Source: Ophiothrix spiculata (taxonomy: Eukaryota > Echinodermata > Ophiuroidea > Amphilepidida > Ophiotrichidae). From it: a stretch of 27,432 nucleotides of DNA. The translations under genes were made by a program, and so were the position numbers. The notes under the pieces are model-generated. The model had not been told where the DNA came from. It saw only the letters and a program-made list of their open reading frames with translations, and searched no databases. Positions 27,265-27,432 of this stretch are shown here, in pieces. Within the stretch, counting starts at the first letter, position 1, and each line of letters begins with the position of its first letter. The stretch is from the NCBI GenBank assembly GCA_000969725.1, contig JXSR01S033956.1. One strand, 5' to 3'.

Positions 27265-27432
27265 AACGAGAACTTACCTGTTAGAAGTTTGATCTTGATT
27301 TTATGAAGTAATGGTGAGTGAGAGATAACGTGTGAAAACCAGTTCGCGCATGCGTAGATCAGATTTTAAAGTAATCGAGGTCAGAGTTAATATTGAACGA
27401 GCTTACCTAATCTAAAGTTTAAACTATGAAAT
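27265..27432. repeat. Direct repeat with minus-strand splice donors
   Basis: AACGAGAACTTACCTGTTAG (27265 on) and AACGAGCTTACCTAATCTAA (27396 on) are related, each followed by AAGTTT and TATGAAGT or TATGAAAT. On the minus strand they read CAG|GTAAGT and TTAG|GTAAGC, matching 5' splice sites. The second copy runs off the window. It may be an interspersed repeat or an antisense exon pair. Confidence 0.45.

Noticed and set aside
1..27432. tRNA, rRNA, CRISPR array or bacterial operon structure
   Set aside because: No cloverleaf with A/B boxes, no rRNA-like blocks and no regularly spaced short repeats were seen. Splice signals and transposon types point to an animal genome.

Overview
This AT-rich window reads as intergenic or intronic DNA of an animal. 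The signs are GT-AG intron signals inside broken coding blocks, a CR1/L2-type LINE, Pogo, Tc1/IS630 and MULE-type transposase remnants, a Crypton-related DUF3504 domain, several MITEs and many microsatellites. The mix of families suggests a marine invertebrate (hemichordate, echinoderm, cephalochordate, mollusc or cnidarian), but nothing here fixes the species. I see no intact conventional host gene, tRNA, rRNA or CRISPR.

Layout, left to right. 1-2031: a degenerate tandem array of about 370 bp per unit, marked by GTAAC-N4-GTTAC palindromes and split by a 490-bp MITE. 2651-3720: a Pogo/Tigger transposase pseudogene with a well-formed intron. 4640-5229: the C-terminal part of an unclassified transposon-associated ORF. 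5947-7370: unrecognised exon-like blocks, then a DDE-like ORF (D, D, E visible). 7371-8835: repeats, twin hairpins and a short exon-like ORF. 8836-9307: a second, different Pogo-like transposase. 9690-10162: a Kolobok-like fragment. 11115-11748: an unclassified broken ORF with a conserved SDGDAR block. 12385-12939: a Tc1/IS630-like transposase with an unusually long D-to-E interval. 13939-15535: exon-like remnants, one with paired CxxC knuckles. 15898-16300: tandem repeats full of perfect DR1 nuclear-receptor motifs. 17368-17671: a MULE exon broken by a 100-bp tandem duplication. 17820-18065: a TIR element. 18913-19192: a possible BEN domain. 20848-20999: a foldback element.

21260-23655 is the most gene-like stretch: a Myb/SANT-like first exon, an intron holding a 180-bp GTAC-rich MITE with a TA target duplication, a repeat-coded acidic linker with a basic motif, a DUF3504 (Crypton tyrosine-recombinase-derived) block, and a Cys-rich exon whose acceptor and 5' part are tandemly duplicated. 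After it come a 5'-truncated LINE with an open reverse-transcriptase frame (23984-25546), another MULE-like exon (26009-26161), and a promoter-like segment leading to a C2H2 zinc-finger exon with an in-frame TGA (26829-27138) that continues into an intron at the window edge.

Every coding remnant I can recognise lies on the + strand. Together with the nesting and decay, this makes a uni-strand piRNA cluster, read from the minus strand, a hypothesis worth testing. Family assignments rest on motif recognition alone, without database searches.
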